Origin: Bacteroidales bacterium
Lineage (GTDB): Bacteria > Bacteroidota > Bacteroidia > Bacteroidales > UBA932
Direction of reading: 5' to 3'
Length of the DNA: 64,000 nt
NCBI GenBank assembly: GCA_022647615.1
Contig: JALCKZ010000001.1
Location: 484,178-548,177, forward strand
The notes under the pieces are model-generated. The model made no database searches. It was not told the DNA's origin and saw only the letters and a list, made by a program, of their open reading frames with translations. Shown one piece after another: positions 1 through 8,954 of the stretch. Every line of letters begins with the position of its first letter. Within the stretch, counting starts at the first letter, position 1. Position numbers and translations under genes: made by a program.

Positions 1-361
1 TTGCGACAGCTTTCTCTAGAGAAAAAAGAATAGACGAGAGTCCGCCTCTGTCATCCACACCAAGCGGAGTGGTTCCATCAGACGTTATTCTATCTGAAAG
101 AAATTGGTGCTTCAAATTTTTTGTGGACCTTGGAGTATCCATGTGAGCCGCAAGAAAAAATTCCCCGCCCCCCATGATTGGCACAATTACATTCCCCGTA
201 TTTCCCATTGACAGCTTATCTGCCTCATCTCTGTAACAACTCAATCCTAAGTTTTTTACAAAATGTTCAATATAATCTGCAACGGGTGCCTCGCTCCCGG
301 AAACCGCATCAATAGATGTCAGCTCAACAAAAATTTGTTTTAATCTCTCGTCTAATTCCAT
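1..361 (-). CDS. M20-family (peptidase T-like) metallopeptidase, C-terminus outside the window
   Basis: The N-terminal 120 residues of a zinc-dependent aminopeptidase of the M20 type run off the left edge. The start ATG is at 359-361. The metal-ligand motif AAHMDTP lies near residue 73, and GVDDRGGL (normally holding the bridging Asp) lies near residue 101, both placed as in peptidase T-like proteins. No signal peptide is visible, so it probably acts in the cytoplasm on small peptides. It is the last visible gene of the minus-strand directon, 18 bases after the stop of the lipoprotein gene, which suggests that imported peptides are finished here. Family assignment is fairly safe. The exact subfamily (tripeptidase or other M20) cannot be settled from the fragment. 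Confidence 0.8.
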   Translation of the reverse strand, partial: MELDERLKQIFVELTSIDAVSGSEAPVADYIEHFVKNLGLSCYRDEADKLSMGNTGNVIVPIMGGGEFFLAAHMDTPRSTKNLKHQFLSDRITSDGTTPLGVDDRGGLSSILFSLEKAVA

Positions 362-379
362 TTTCAATCTACGTAATTA

Positions 380-1423
380 CTACTTACCAAACACTTTAAC
401 ATTTTTTAGTTCTATGTAATAGCAGTCTGTGCAGTTGCCATGTACAAATCCAATATAAACAGTCTTGCCCTTATAAGCGGTAACATCTATTGTCTCCATT
501 TTGAAATCTCCATAAGAAGAATCCAGCGCAGTCCAATCTCTCAACAAAGTGGCATTGCGACAATTATCTATAGTAATTGGTGATTCTGAGATAACTACTC
601 TATAATTTTCCTCAGGATAATCACTATCTCCCGCTGCAAGTTCAAATGTCAAATAAACATTATCTGTCGTACTCCCGATAGTTATAGAAGGTGATACCAA
701 GTAATTTTCCGGTTTTACGGCACCTACTCCACCGGAAATATAAGAATCAGACGTAGCTGCTCCGTCGTACCAGTTCCAGTTATGACCATCTCCGTCCTTA
801 TCTATAAGAGTCCATGTATCAGGTATTTCAGATGCAAATGACTCCTGGAAATAAAATACCTTATCCGGAGAAAGCATATACTTGAAGATAGAATTTGGCT
901 TGTTAACTTTTGTTGTCTCAGAGTCTTTAAGAACTACATAGAAATTATTGCCCGCTTTTTTAAGCATGTTAACTTGTATATAGCCAAAATATTGATCTTT
1001 AGGTATAACAAGGCTTCCTGTCATTGAAGATGCGGAAAAAGTTGAACTGCCGCTAGTCTGGATAGTGTAATCTGTTCCATATACGGCTGTAGAGTAAACA
1101 GTATCCACAAGAGACAAATCTTTCCCGGTTGGAACACTCTCCACATATTTATCCTCATCGGTTAAATAATAGAGTTGCTTTACAATTTCATAATTGACCG
1201 TCACATCACCCGTAGACTTTGCAACAAGCTGAATACAAATAGAATCCAAGCCAATCTTGCTATTCTCTTTTTGATAAATATTGCTTGTCGTTCCCTGATG
1301 ATTTTCATAGGCGCTGAACTCAAAATATTGAGGTCCCTTATATGTCCAGTCTTGCTTTTGGCAAGAACAGTTAAACAGGAGCGCCATGGAGAATAATAAT
1401 ATAATTGTTGTTATTTTTTTCAT
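380..1423 (-). CDS. SusD-linked surface lipoprotein with cleaved-adhesin-like C-terminal domain
   Basis: A lipoprotein of about 347 residues. An upstream in-frame ATG exists at 1457-1459, but the start at 1421-1423 is chosen because it gives a standard MKKITTIILL signal followed by a lipobox (LLFNCSC). The N-terminal part, starting DWTYKGPQYFEF, resembles the DUF4843-type domain common in lipoproteins beside SusD. The C-terminal ~155 residues (from FYFQESFAS, through WTLIDKDGDGHNWNWYDG, to IELKNVKVFGK) match the pattern of the cleaved-adhesin or choice-of-anchor-J fold seen in gingipain adhesins. It lies 39 bases downstream of susD in the same directon and probably forms part of the outer-membrane uptake complex, binding substrate at the surface. 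Domain naming is by eye. Confidence 0.72.
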   Translation of the reverse strand: MKKITTIILLFSMALLFNCSCQKQDWTYKGPQYFEFSAYENHQGTTSNIYQKENSKIGLDSICIQLVAKSTGDVTVNYEIVKQLYYLTDEDKYVESVPTGKDLSLVDTVYSTAVYGTDYTIQTSGSSTFSASSMTGSLVIPKDQYFGYIQVNMLKKAGNNFYVVLKDSETTKVNKPNSIFKYMLSPDKVFYFQESFASEIPDTWTLIDKDGDGHNWNWYDGAATSDSYISGGVGAVKPENYLVSPSITIGSTTDNVYLTFELAAGDSDYPEENYRVVISESPITIDNCRNATLLRDWTALDSSYGDFKMETIDVTAYKGKTVYIGFVHGNCTDCYYIELKNVKVFGK

Positions 1424-1462
1424 GATAATAATTTTTAAATGTTTATTAATAAACTCCATCTA

Positions 1463-2899
1463 TTAATAACCAGGATTATTAACAAGTGACTTATTTACAT
1501 CAAGTTCTGAAGTTCCAATTGGAGCTACAACTCTATAGTCATCATATGAAACAGTAGTTAGCCCGCTTGGTCTTGATATATCCATTCCAAGTCTCTTCAT
1601 ATCAAAAAATCTATGACCCTCAAAAGCTAATTCTATTCTTCTTTGCAAAAGAATTTCATTTAAAAGAGCTGAATTTACCGCAGTTGCATCTCCAATTCCT
1701 CTCTTATCTCTTAGCGCATTTACATCTGCTCTTGCCTTTGTATAATCTGACTTATGCGCATATGCCTCTGCTCTATTAAGATAAATCTCTGAAATTCTTA
1801 TCAAAGGAACATCGTCCAAGCCAAAGGTTCCGCCCCAGCTGCTGAACTTTGTTGTCCACCATAAATTCTGTCCGCCATAATGTACTTTTCTCAATGCTCC
1901 AAACCTAATATCTGAAGCCTGATCTATAAGATTTATAAAATCTTGACTTACAGAAAGTTGAGCATCGCCAGCCCCTGCGCCGTCTCCGTATCCTTCAGAG
2001 TCTCTTACTCCATCATCAACGGTTCCATAAGTAGAATGTAAAGAAGATGAGGCCAAATTCTCTGCGGTTGTATAATGAAGCTGCCACAAAGACTCAGAAC
2101 CTTTAGAGAAAATATCTGTGTACTTGGATCCAGAATAAATACTTACAGGAGAGTTATTAATTACATAAGTTGCAGCATCAATTGTGTTGTCCCACTGTCC
2201 CATGTACAGATATACTCTGGACAACAAAGCTTTAGCAGCAACAGCAGATGCTCTGTAAGGATAATTACCTGAATCATTGCCATCTAGATAGCTGAATGAA
2301 TCGGTTAAATCCTTAACTATTTGAGCCCATACCGCATCAACCTTTGCCCTCTCAACAGAGGCATGCTCAGTAATATTTCCGCCAACATTATAAAATGGTT
2401 CTGTAATAAGTGGAACGCATAAATCAAAATTTGAAACCAAATGACCTGGCACCCTTGCGTAAACTATCGCGAGATAAAAATAGTCGTAAGCTCTTAAAAA
2501 TAGAGCTTCCCCCTCCAATGATTTCACACTATTGGTCTGCTCCAAATCTTTTAAATAAGAGATTGACTCATTCAAAGATTCTATCTGCTTATATGCAGAC
2601 TCCCAAATATCAATGTTATAGCGAGGTTGGAAATAGTATTGTTCTATATACTTTGTAGCGCCCGGTGAAGGAATACAATTGTCCCCAAGTACATCTGGAG
2701 TACAGATAAGGTCTCTTCCTGCAAACAGAGGGTCCTGCATCATATCATAAACGCCTATAATCAAGCTCTTGCAGCCTGCTTCTGTTTTCATCTTATCCTG
2801 CGGAAGAGCATGCTTTGTACTTATATCCAGCATTGAATTACATGAACTCAATGTAACAAGCGATAAAGCCGTAATAAAAAATATCTTAATCGTTTTCAT
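1463..2899 (-). CDS. RagB/SusD-family nutrient-binding lipoprotein
   Basis: A 478-residue surface lipoprotein of the SusD/RagB family, the substrate-binding lid of a SusC channel. It has a lipoprotein signal with cysteine in LVTLSSCNSMLD near residue 20, TPR-like helices (EGEALFLRAYDYFYLAIVYARVP) and the conserved C-terminal stretch ISEIYLNRAEAYA ... QRRIELAFEGHRFFDMKRLG that defines the family. Length is normal. It starts 10 bases after the stop of the susC gene and is certainly co-transcribed with it. The ligand cannot be read from the sequence. The neighbouring hydrolases suggest peptides or amide-linked compounds rather than glycans. Confidence 0.95.
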   Translation of the reverse strand: MKTIKIFFITALSLVTLSSCNSMLDISTKHALPQDKMKTEAGCKSLIIGVYDMMQDPLFAGRDLICTPDVLGDNCIPSPGATKYIEQYYFQPRYNIDIWESAYKQIESLNESISYLKDLEQTNSVKSLEGEALFLRAYDYFYLAIVYARVPGHLVSNFDLCVPLITEPFYNVGGNITEHASVERAKVDAVWAQIVKDLTDSFSYLDGNDSGNYPYRASAVAAKALLSRVYLYMGQWDNTIDAATYVINNSPVSIYSGSKYTDIFSKGSESLWQLHYTTAENLASSSLHSTYGTVDDGVRDSEGYGDGAGAGDAQLSVSQDFINLIDQASDIRFGALRKVHYGGQNLWWTTKFSSWGGTFGLDDVPLIRISEIYLNRAEAYAHKSDYTKARADVNALRDKRGIGDATAVNSALLNEILLQRRIELAFEGHRFFDMKRLGMDISRPSGLTTVSYDDYRVVAPIGTSELDVNKSLVNNPGY

Positions 2900-2909
2900 C
2901 TCTTCTCAT

Positions 2910-5900
2910 TTAAAAGTTAATCTTTATACCCATGCTGTAACTCTTTGACTGGGGATACAAACCTCTGTCACTGCCAACCGTCTCAGGATCATAACCCTGA
3001 TATGGAGTGGTAGTCCACAAGTTGTAAGCGTTAAAGAAAATCTGAGCACTGGCCAGCTTTAATCTCTTCATAAATTTATCAGGAAGATTATAGCTTAAAG
3101 TAATGTTCTTTAATTTTATAAAATCAGTAGATTCATAAATCAAACTCATGCTGGTTTCTCCGTTGTTATCATATTTCATTGGATTGCCAGGATAAGTTCC
3201 GTTATAAACCGGCTTTGGAACCCAAGTAACATCTCCCGGATTTTTCCAATATTTATAATACAAATCCTTAAGCAAGTTATTATCTGCCGCCTGACCAATA
3301 ATAACGGTTTTGTCACTCCAATATTTTACAGCACCTCTTTGGAACTGGAAGAAAATTGTCAAGGTTAAATTCTTCCAAGAAATTGTATTCTCAAATCCGC
3401 CAAAGAAAGTTGGGTCTGCGCCTTTTGTCCAATATCTATCGTTCAACGTAGGATTGTATGTGATGTAACCATCTTTGTCATAGTACATTGGACGGCCATC
3501 AGAAGCATTTACGCCGGCCCATTTATAAACATACTCCGCTGTGACAGGCTTGCCGACTTTATAATTTCCTATCTGGTCAAGTCCATCTTGCAGTTTGGTA
3601 ATAGAGTTTTTACAGAATGACAAGTTCAATGATGTCTGCCATCTAAAATTATCACCGTCAAAATTTATTGTATTCAGTTGAATGTCTAAACCCTCATTTT
3701 TTACACCACCCATGTTGGAAGGAATTTCACTGTAACCCGTTGTCTGAGGAATCGTTCTGTAGTACAGCAAATCTTTTGTATCATCTCTGTAAACATCTAG
3801 GTCAAAGTTGATTCTATCTTTTAAGAAGGCAGCCGTCAAACCAAAATTCTTAGAGTGTTTCTTTTCCCATGATAATTTTGGATTACCAATAGAAGAGGAA
3901 ACAACTCCGGCTATTCCGTTATAAGCATAACCGCCGGCATACAATCTTGATGCTACGTAATCTCCAATATTTGCATTACCGGTAACACCATAGCTAGCTC
4001 TTAATTTAAGATCGCTCAGCCACTCTACATCCGTAAGAAAACTCTCCTGTTTAATTCTCCAAGCAAATGATATAGAAGGGAATAAACCCCATTTATTATC
4101 CGAACCAAATCTGGAGGAACCATCATATCTTAATGTAGCGGAGAAAATATATTTGTCTTTAATGGTATATCCAAGTCTTGCAAAAAATCCTGCCATCTTC
4201 CACTGAGAATAAGATTCTGCAGCCAAAATAGGAGTAGATGCACTGCTCAACAACCTAAGCTCAGGATTAGATACTCCATTTGCAGTTGCTCCTGTCATGT
4301 GATATTTATAATCTATATATGAGAAACCTGCAACCGCATTTAACCTGTTCCCAAAAACGGTAGAGTTATAAGTAAGTACTTGCTCTGTCTGAAACTTATC
4401 TATATCAGTTGAATAGGCAGAAACCTGACCGTTTACCCTGGAGCCTAATCTTGTTCTTGGATCACTATACTGATGCTCTTTCATCCATGTCATATCAAAA
4501 TTGTAACTGCTCTTAAATTCCAGACCAGGTATAATTTTAAAAGTTAAATCATTTGCAGAGAGCAAATTAGATGATTTACCGCTATATTCATTAAGTTCCA
4601 TCATCTGAGGCACATTGTACATATAGTAACCATAAGGCAAATCTTTTACGTAATTACCTTCATCGTCTCTTGGAGAAACCCCCGGCAGCAAAAACATTGC
4701 AGTTCTTGCCGGATTATAGGCACCTGTTGTAGGAGCCTGGTGATAAGTATTCCTGCTGAAGGTATTATTTGTGTTAAGAGTAAGCCAGGATGTTAGCGCG
4801 TGACTTAAATTAACTCTCCCTGTCGCCCTGTTATAATCAGTATGTTTAATAATACCATCAGTCTTATTGTAGTTTCCGGAGACATAAAATTTTGTTTTCT
4901 CCGTACCTCCGGATACATTAACTTCATAGTTGTTAACCTTTGCAGTTCTGAAAATCTCTTTATACCAATCAGTTGTAGGCGCTTGTGAATAGCCGTCATC
5001 TCCCCATCCAAAACTCTTAAAAAGATCTACTTGAGTCTGGTAATTATTAGTGCCGTAATATTGGTCATAGTTTTTATACTCCAGCAAAGCATATTCAGCC
5101 CACTGCTTTCCGTTCATTACAGGCACCTTGCGGGCTATTTGCTGTATCCCGACAGTTGCATTAAATGAGACGTTGGTCTTGCCGGCAGCACCTTTCTTTG
5201 TTGTAATAATAACAACTCCGTTGGCAGCTTGAGCACCATAAATAGAGGCTGAAGCTCCATCTTTCAAAACGCTTATTGACTCAATATCATCCGGGTTTAT
5301 GCCGCCCATTACGTTAGCATCAGTCAAAACATTAGTAGTTTGTGATCCATTAGTAATCTGCACTCCATCAACGATATACAATGGTTGTGTATCTGCATTT
5401 ATAGAACCCCTGCCTCTAATATTTATAGAAAAAGAAGACCCGGGGATACCTGAAGTAGATGTGATTTGGACACCTGAAACCTTTCCCTCTATGGCCTTCT
5501 CAAAAGCTGCAGTATTAGACTTTGCTATCTCTGAAGAAGTAACATTTTGAATAGAGCCCGCAATATCCTTTTTCTTAACAGCACCATAACCAACTACAAC
5601 AATTTGTTCCAGCTCGTTTCTCTCCTCTTGCATAGTCACATTAATCAACTCTCTCCCGCCAACAGCCACATCCTGCTGTTGCATACCTAAATATGTAAAT
5701 GTCAGGGTCTTATCTTTTGCTGAATTATTCAATCTTAACTTGTAATTTCCATCAGCGTCTGTAGAAACTCCTATACCATTTTCCTCCTTAACTCTAACAT
5801 AAGCACCGGGAAGCGGCTCCTTATTAGCATCAGTTACTTTGCCTGTAACATAAACAGGCTCTCCGGGTCCGCCCACTCTTTGCTGCTTTGTGGATGTTTT

Positions 5901-6227
5901 TACCTCCGATTTTTTAATATAAATGGTTTTGTTCTCAACAGAAAAAGTCAACCCCGTTCCTGAAAGGCACCCCGCAATAATATTATCTATACTGCTGGAT
6001 TTGAACTCCTTATTGAGTTTTGGCAGATTGGCAACATCTGCATCTTCATAGACAAAATAATATCCGCATTGTGATGTTATTTTGACCAGGGCTTCTTTTA
6101 ACGTAAGATTATTCAACCTCACATTATAAAGCTCTTTTTTCACTTGGGCTCCTGCAGATGATGAAAACACCATCAGAACGCTCAGCAAAAAAGGAAGAAA
6201 AAAGAATTTAAATCTTCTTTTTTTCAT
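2910..6227 (-). CDS. SusC/RagA-family TonB-dependent transporter with STN signalling domain
   Basis: A 1105-residue outer-membrane TonB-dependent channel. In order: signal peptide (residues 1-28), an STN domain (about 32-110, LTLKEALVKITSQCGYYF) that contacts a FecR-type anti-sigma factor, a carboxypeptidase-regulatory-like beta domain (about 125-205, VTGKVTDANKEPLPGAYVRV), the TonB-box-proximal stretch EQIVVVGYGAVKKKDIAGSI, the plug (NIRGRGSINADTQPLYIVDG) and a 22-strand barrel ending in GIKINF. The STN domain together with the fecR and sigma genes directly upstream implies that substrate binding is relayed across the envelope to switch on the locus. The gap to fecR is 19 bases and to susD 10 bases. 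The CTGTCGGGA word occurs on the coding strand at 5147-5155. Confidence 0.96.
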   Translation of the reverse strand: MKKRRFKFFFLPFLLSVLMVFSSSAGAQVKKELYNVRLNNLTLKEALVKITSQCGYYFVYEDADVANLPKLNKEFKSSSIDNIIAGCLSGTGLTFSVENKTIYIKKSEVKTSTKQQRVGGPGEPVYVTGKVTDANKEPLPGAYVRVKEENGIGVSTDADGNYKLRLNNSAKDKTLTFTYLGMQQQDVAVGGRELINVTMQEERNELEQIVVVGYGAVKKKDIAGSIQNVTSSEIAKSNTAAFEKAIEGKVSGVQITSTSGIPGSSFSINIRGRGSINADTQPLYIVDGVQITNGSQTTNVLTDANVMGGINPDDIESISVLKDGASASIYGAQAANGVVIITTKKGAAGKTNVSFNATVGIQQIARKVPVMNGKQWAEYALLEYKNYDQYYGTNNYQTQVDLFKSFGWGDDGYSQAPTTDWYKEIFRTAKVNNYEVNVSGGTEKTKFYVSGNYNKTDGIIKHTDYNRATGRVNLSHALTSWLTLNTNNTFSRNTYHQAPTTGAYNPARTAMFLLPGVSPRDDEGNYVKDLPYGYYMYNVPQMMELNEYSGKSSNLLSANDLTFKIIPGLEFKSSYNFDMTWMKEHQYSDPRTRLGSRVNGQVSAYSTDIDKFQTEQVLTYNSTVFGNRLNAVAGFSYIDYKYHMTGATANGVSNPELRLLSSASTPILAAESYSQWKMAGFFARLGYTIKDKYIFSATLRYDGSSRFGSDNKWGLFPSISFAWRIKQESFLTDVEWLSDLKLRASYGVTGNANIGDYVASRLYAGGYAYNGIAGVVSSSIGNPKLSWEKKHSKNFGLTAAFLKDRINFDLDVYRDDTKDLLYYRTIPQTTGYSEIPSNMGGVKNEGLDIQLNTINFDGDNFRWQTSLNLSFCKNSITKLQDGLDQIGNYKVGKPVTAEYVYKWAGVNASDGRPMYYDKDGYITYNPTLNDRYWTKGADPTFFGGFENTISWKNLTLTIFFQFQRGAVKYWSDKTVIIGQAADNNLLKDLYYKYWKNPGDVTWVPKPVYNGTYPGNPMKYDNNGETSMSLIYESTDFIKLKNITLSYNLPDKFMKRLKLASAQIFFNAYNLWTTTPYQGYDPETVGSDRGLYPQSKSYSMGIKINF

Positions 6228-6246
6228 GGTATTAATTTTTAGGTTT

Positions 6247-7398
6247 TTAAAAAATAATTATAGTTTTTTTCTCTAATTTGATATGTCCAGATAATATTTT
6301 TTTAAATGATTCTAACATAGTCTCCGGATTGTCTTCTACATGTAATCTTCCCGATAAAACCTTGTTTTTCATGCTCGCGTTTAAGAATACAACATCCAAA
6401 CTATAATATCTTCCCATGTCATTCATTATCTCTTCTAGGCTCTGAGTATCAAAGAAATACACTCCATCTATCCATGAATTGTACAAAGATGCGTTAACGT
6501 TAGATGTTTCAACAGCCCTGCTGTTAATATCCAGCACGGATAACTCTCCGCGATGCATAGGTAATTCCTTCTCTATCCCGTTTTTATCTTTATATGAGAA
6601 AGATATTTTGCCGTCAATTAATGCAGCCTCAATTTTTTTATCTCCTCTATATGCCTTGAGATTAAAACGTGTTCCGGTTACTTTTATTTTAGAATCTCCA
6701 GCTGTAACTGTGAAAGGCCTGTCGGGATTTTTTGCAATTTCAAAATACCCCTCTCCGGACAGAACTACATTTCTGCTCTTATCAGAAAATGCAGAAGGAT
6801 AAGTAATTGTACTCTTTGAAGCCAGCCATACTTTTGAACCATCCGGAAGAACGACGCTAAAAATCTGCTTAGCCGGAACAGATAAAGTATGCATTGATAT
6901 TCTTTTTGAATTTGTCCCCTCGCTCTCATAGACAAGCCTGTTCCCGTCTTTTACCGCATCTGTATTTTTAACTTTATCTCCTGAATTGTAATGGCTTAAG
7001 TCAATAATGGAATTATTGTCAATTGAAAGAGAAACGCTAGAAATCTTCTCAGCTGTAAGTGATTGTATTATTTGCTTCTCCTTATTAATTCTATAAATAG
7101 AGTAGCCGGTAAAAAATAGAAGCATTGCGGCGGCAATACCCAATGACCACCTAACATATGGCCTGCTAATAAAGCCGTGTTTATCAGAATTGGTCCTGGA
7201 GGACATCTCTTTTACTGTCCTAAAATCACGATACCTTGCCAGCAAATAGTCTTTGTCAGAAAGTCGCTGATACAAGTTTTCATTGGCAGCTGATGTTTTT
7301 CTCCACGCATTAAGTTCTTCAGCTTCAGCATCATTCAATTCAGAAACTAAATTCTTTACCAACAAAAACTTTACTCTTTTGAATTGTTCTTCATTCAT
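6247..7398 (-). CDS. FecR-family anti-sigma factor
   Basis: A 383-residue inner-membrane regulator. The cytoplasmic N-terminus (about 1-80) should bind the sigma factor. One membrane helix lies at about 88-106 (WSLGIAAAMLLFFTGYSIY). The periplasmic FecR domain follows (VPAKQIFSVVLPDGSKVWL ... VVLSGEGYFEIAKNPDRPF), then a DUF4974/STN-like C-terminus (SLEEIMNDMGRYYSLDVVF). Length and order are normal for the Bacteroidota FecR family. It sits 103 bases after the sigma gene and 19 bases before susC. It is expected to hold the sigma factor inactive until the STN domain of SusC reports ligand. A CTGTCGGGA word lies antisense in this gene at 6719-6727. Confidence 0.94.
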   Translation of the reverse strand: MNEEQFKRVKFLLVKNLVSELNDAEAEELNAWRKTSAANENLYQRLSDKDYLLARYRDFRTVKEMSSRTNSDKHGFISRPYVRWSLGIAAAMLLFFTGYSIYRINKEKQIIQSLTAEKISSVSLSIDNNSIIDLSHYNSGDKVKNTDAVKDGNRLVYESEGTNSKRISMHTLSVPAKQIFSVVLPDGSKVWLASKSTITYPSAFSDKSRNVVLSGEGYFEIAKNPDRPFTVTAGDSKIKVTGTRFNLKAYRGDKKIEAALIDGKISFSYKDKNGIEKELPMHRGELSVLDINSRAVETSNVNASLYNSWIDGVYFFDTQSLEEIMNDMGRYYSLDVVFLNASMKNKVLSGRLHVEDNPETMLESFKKILSGHIKLEKKTIIIF

Positions 7399-7501
7399 AA
7401 GATTAAATGATTAACGGTCCGCTCCTCTCTGCCCTTTATATAGTAGACAAGCAAGGACATAAAAAGGGTGGAACGGAAATAAAAAATATTTATTTAAAAT
7501 T

Positions 7502-8053
7502 TTACAAGCCGAATATAACGGCTGCAAAAACAAACAAGCCTTTAAGAGACTCCTTAAGAAGTTGCTTTGCTCTGCTCTTTTGGCTTTTCACAGTATTGAT
7601 TGAAATGGAGAGCTTATCTGCAATCTCTTGATTGCTCATATTTTCCAAATAGCTTAATTTAAAAACTTTCTTACACTCAGATGGCAGTTGCTCGATTTTG
7701 GAGAAAACTTCCCAAAGCACCTCTGTCTCAATTCTATTTGCCAAATACCCTGACTCATCTTTGTCTGTTTCATTTAGAAGAGTGTATGTGTAGTACTTTT
7801 TGGCAGTGCTTTTTTTAGCAATATTATTTAAACACTCATTATGAACTGCGGAAAAGAGATAGGATCTAAGAGCATGTTCATCAGCAAGTTTAATCTCTTT
7901 ATCCAAAAGATTTGCAAACACTGAATGAACAATATCTTCCGATTCCCAATATGAACCAGTGTAACGTGAAGCGTAAAAACACAATACAGATTTATATTTT
8001 TCATATAAACCCGATAGCAAATCACTCTTCCTATCACCGGACAAATTGTCCAT
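7502..8053 (-). CDS. ECF-type RNA polymerase sigma-70 factor
   Basis: A 183-residue ECF sigma factor of the Bacteroidota FecI-like group. Region 2 is at about 18-80 (FYASRYTGSYWESEDIVHSVFANLL) and region 4 at about 118-170 (LPSECKKVFKLSYLENMSNQEIADKL followed by SISINTVKSQKSRAKQLLKE, the helix-turn-helix). It probably directs transcription of the downstream fecR-susCD genes. It starts 31 bases after the stop of the C26 hydrolase gene, so the two hydrolase genes and the regulatory pair may share one transcript, which is less usual than a sigma gene at the head of the operon. The 103-base gap before fecR could hold a second, sigma-dependent promoter. I saw no clear box there. Confidence 0.95.
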   Translation of the reverse strand: MDNLSGDRKSDLLSGLYEKYKSVLCFYASRYTGSYWESEDIVHSVFANLLDKEIKLADEHALRSYLFSAVHNECLNNIAKKSTAKKYYTYTLLNETDKDESGYLANRIETEVLWEVFSKIEQLPSECKKVFKLSYLENMSNQEIADKLSISINTVKSQKSRAKQLLKESLKGLFVFAAVIFGL

Positions 8054-8084
8054 GCATTAAGCCGTAAAGGCTATTTAAAAGACC

Positions 8085-8942
8085 TTACTTAGAATCCTTA
8101 TATTTTTGGGCTCCCTCAATTAAGTGCTTAAAGATTGGAAGAAAGAAATTGTTGCCGGTCTGGATTAATCCCTCCGGATGGAACTGAACTCCGTAAACAT
8201 ATTCATTCCCCTCTTTCTGAATGCCTTCTACAATTCCGTCTTTTGCGCGTGCGGTAATCTTAAAACCTGGAGCTGCATCTTTAACAGCCTGATGGTGATA
8301 AGAATTTACAGCCGTACTATCGCAACCTAAAACTTTCTCCAATACAGAACCTTTCTCAATCTTTATTGAGTGGAACTGATAATCGCGCGGAGCAACGCCG
8401 CTCTGATTATGCTTTATTGCATTGGGAACCTGTGACGGAATATCCTGATACAGAGTACCTCCAAAGGCTACATTTAAAAGCTGCTCTCCTCTGCAAATAC
8501 CAAGAAGAGGAAGTCCTTTTGCAACTGCGCTGCGGATTAACATAACATCAAATTCGTCTCTCTCCGGTACAATCTGGCCAAGGTGCTGATTTGGCTCCTC
8601 GCCAAAATATTTAAGAGGTCCTACATCTTCTCCCCCTGTCATCAAAACTCCATCAACAAGATTTAAATATTGTTCAAGCATGGCTTTATCCGTAGTAACA
8701 GGAATCACTACGGGAACACCGCCTGCCTTCTCAACTGCCTGAATATAAGTAAGATTTACGCTTGTAACACCGGGGTCTGCAAAACTTGAGACTCCAATTA
8801 AAGGTTTTGCAACAAAAGTTTTCTGAACATCCATAGGCTCAGCTTTTTTTATCTTTCTGCTTTGCGCATTAATTTGCTGTGCCGGAACCATCATTAGAAC
8901 CGCAGCAAAAATTGCCAAAGAAATTTTAAATATCTTTTTCAT
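8085..8942 (-). CDS. Exported C26-family gamma-glutamyl hydrolase-like protein
   Basis: A 285-residue class I glutamine amidotransferase-fold hydrolase of peptidase family C26 (gamma-glutamyl-GABA hydrolase PuuD and folate gamma-glutamyl hydrolase relatives). A cleavable signal peptide (residues 1-27, ending QQINAQ) points to the periplasm, unlike cytoplasmic PuuD. The nucleophile is Cys150 in LLGICRGEQLL and the catalytic His255 is in GVQFHPEG. The MTGGEDVGP loop for substrate binding is intact. The start is fixed by the signal peptide. It is 12 bases downstream of the serine hydrolase gene. It is expected to remove gamma-linked glutamate from an imported or periplasmic compound. The actual substrate is unknown. 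Confidence 0.88.
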   Translation of the reverse strand: MKKIFKISLAIFAAVLMMVPAQQINAQSRKIKKAEPMDVQKTFVAKPLIGVSSFADPGVTSVNLTYIQAVEKAGGVPVVIPVTTDKAMLEQYLNLVDGVLMTGGEDVGPLKYFGEEPNQHLGQIVPERDEFDVMLIRSAVAKGLPLLGICRGEQLLNVAFGGTLYQDIPSQVPNAIKHNQSGVAPRDYQFHSIKIEKGSVLEKVLGCDSTAVNSYHHQAVKDAAPGFKITARAKDGIVEGIQKEGNEYVYGVQFHPEGLIQTGNNFFLPIFKHLIEGAQKYKDSK

Positions 8943-8954
8943 AATGCAAATTAT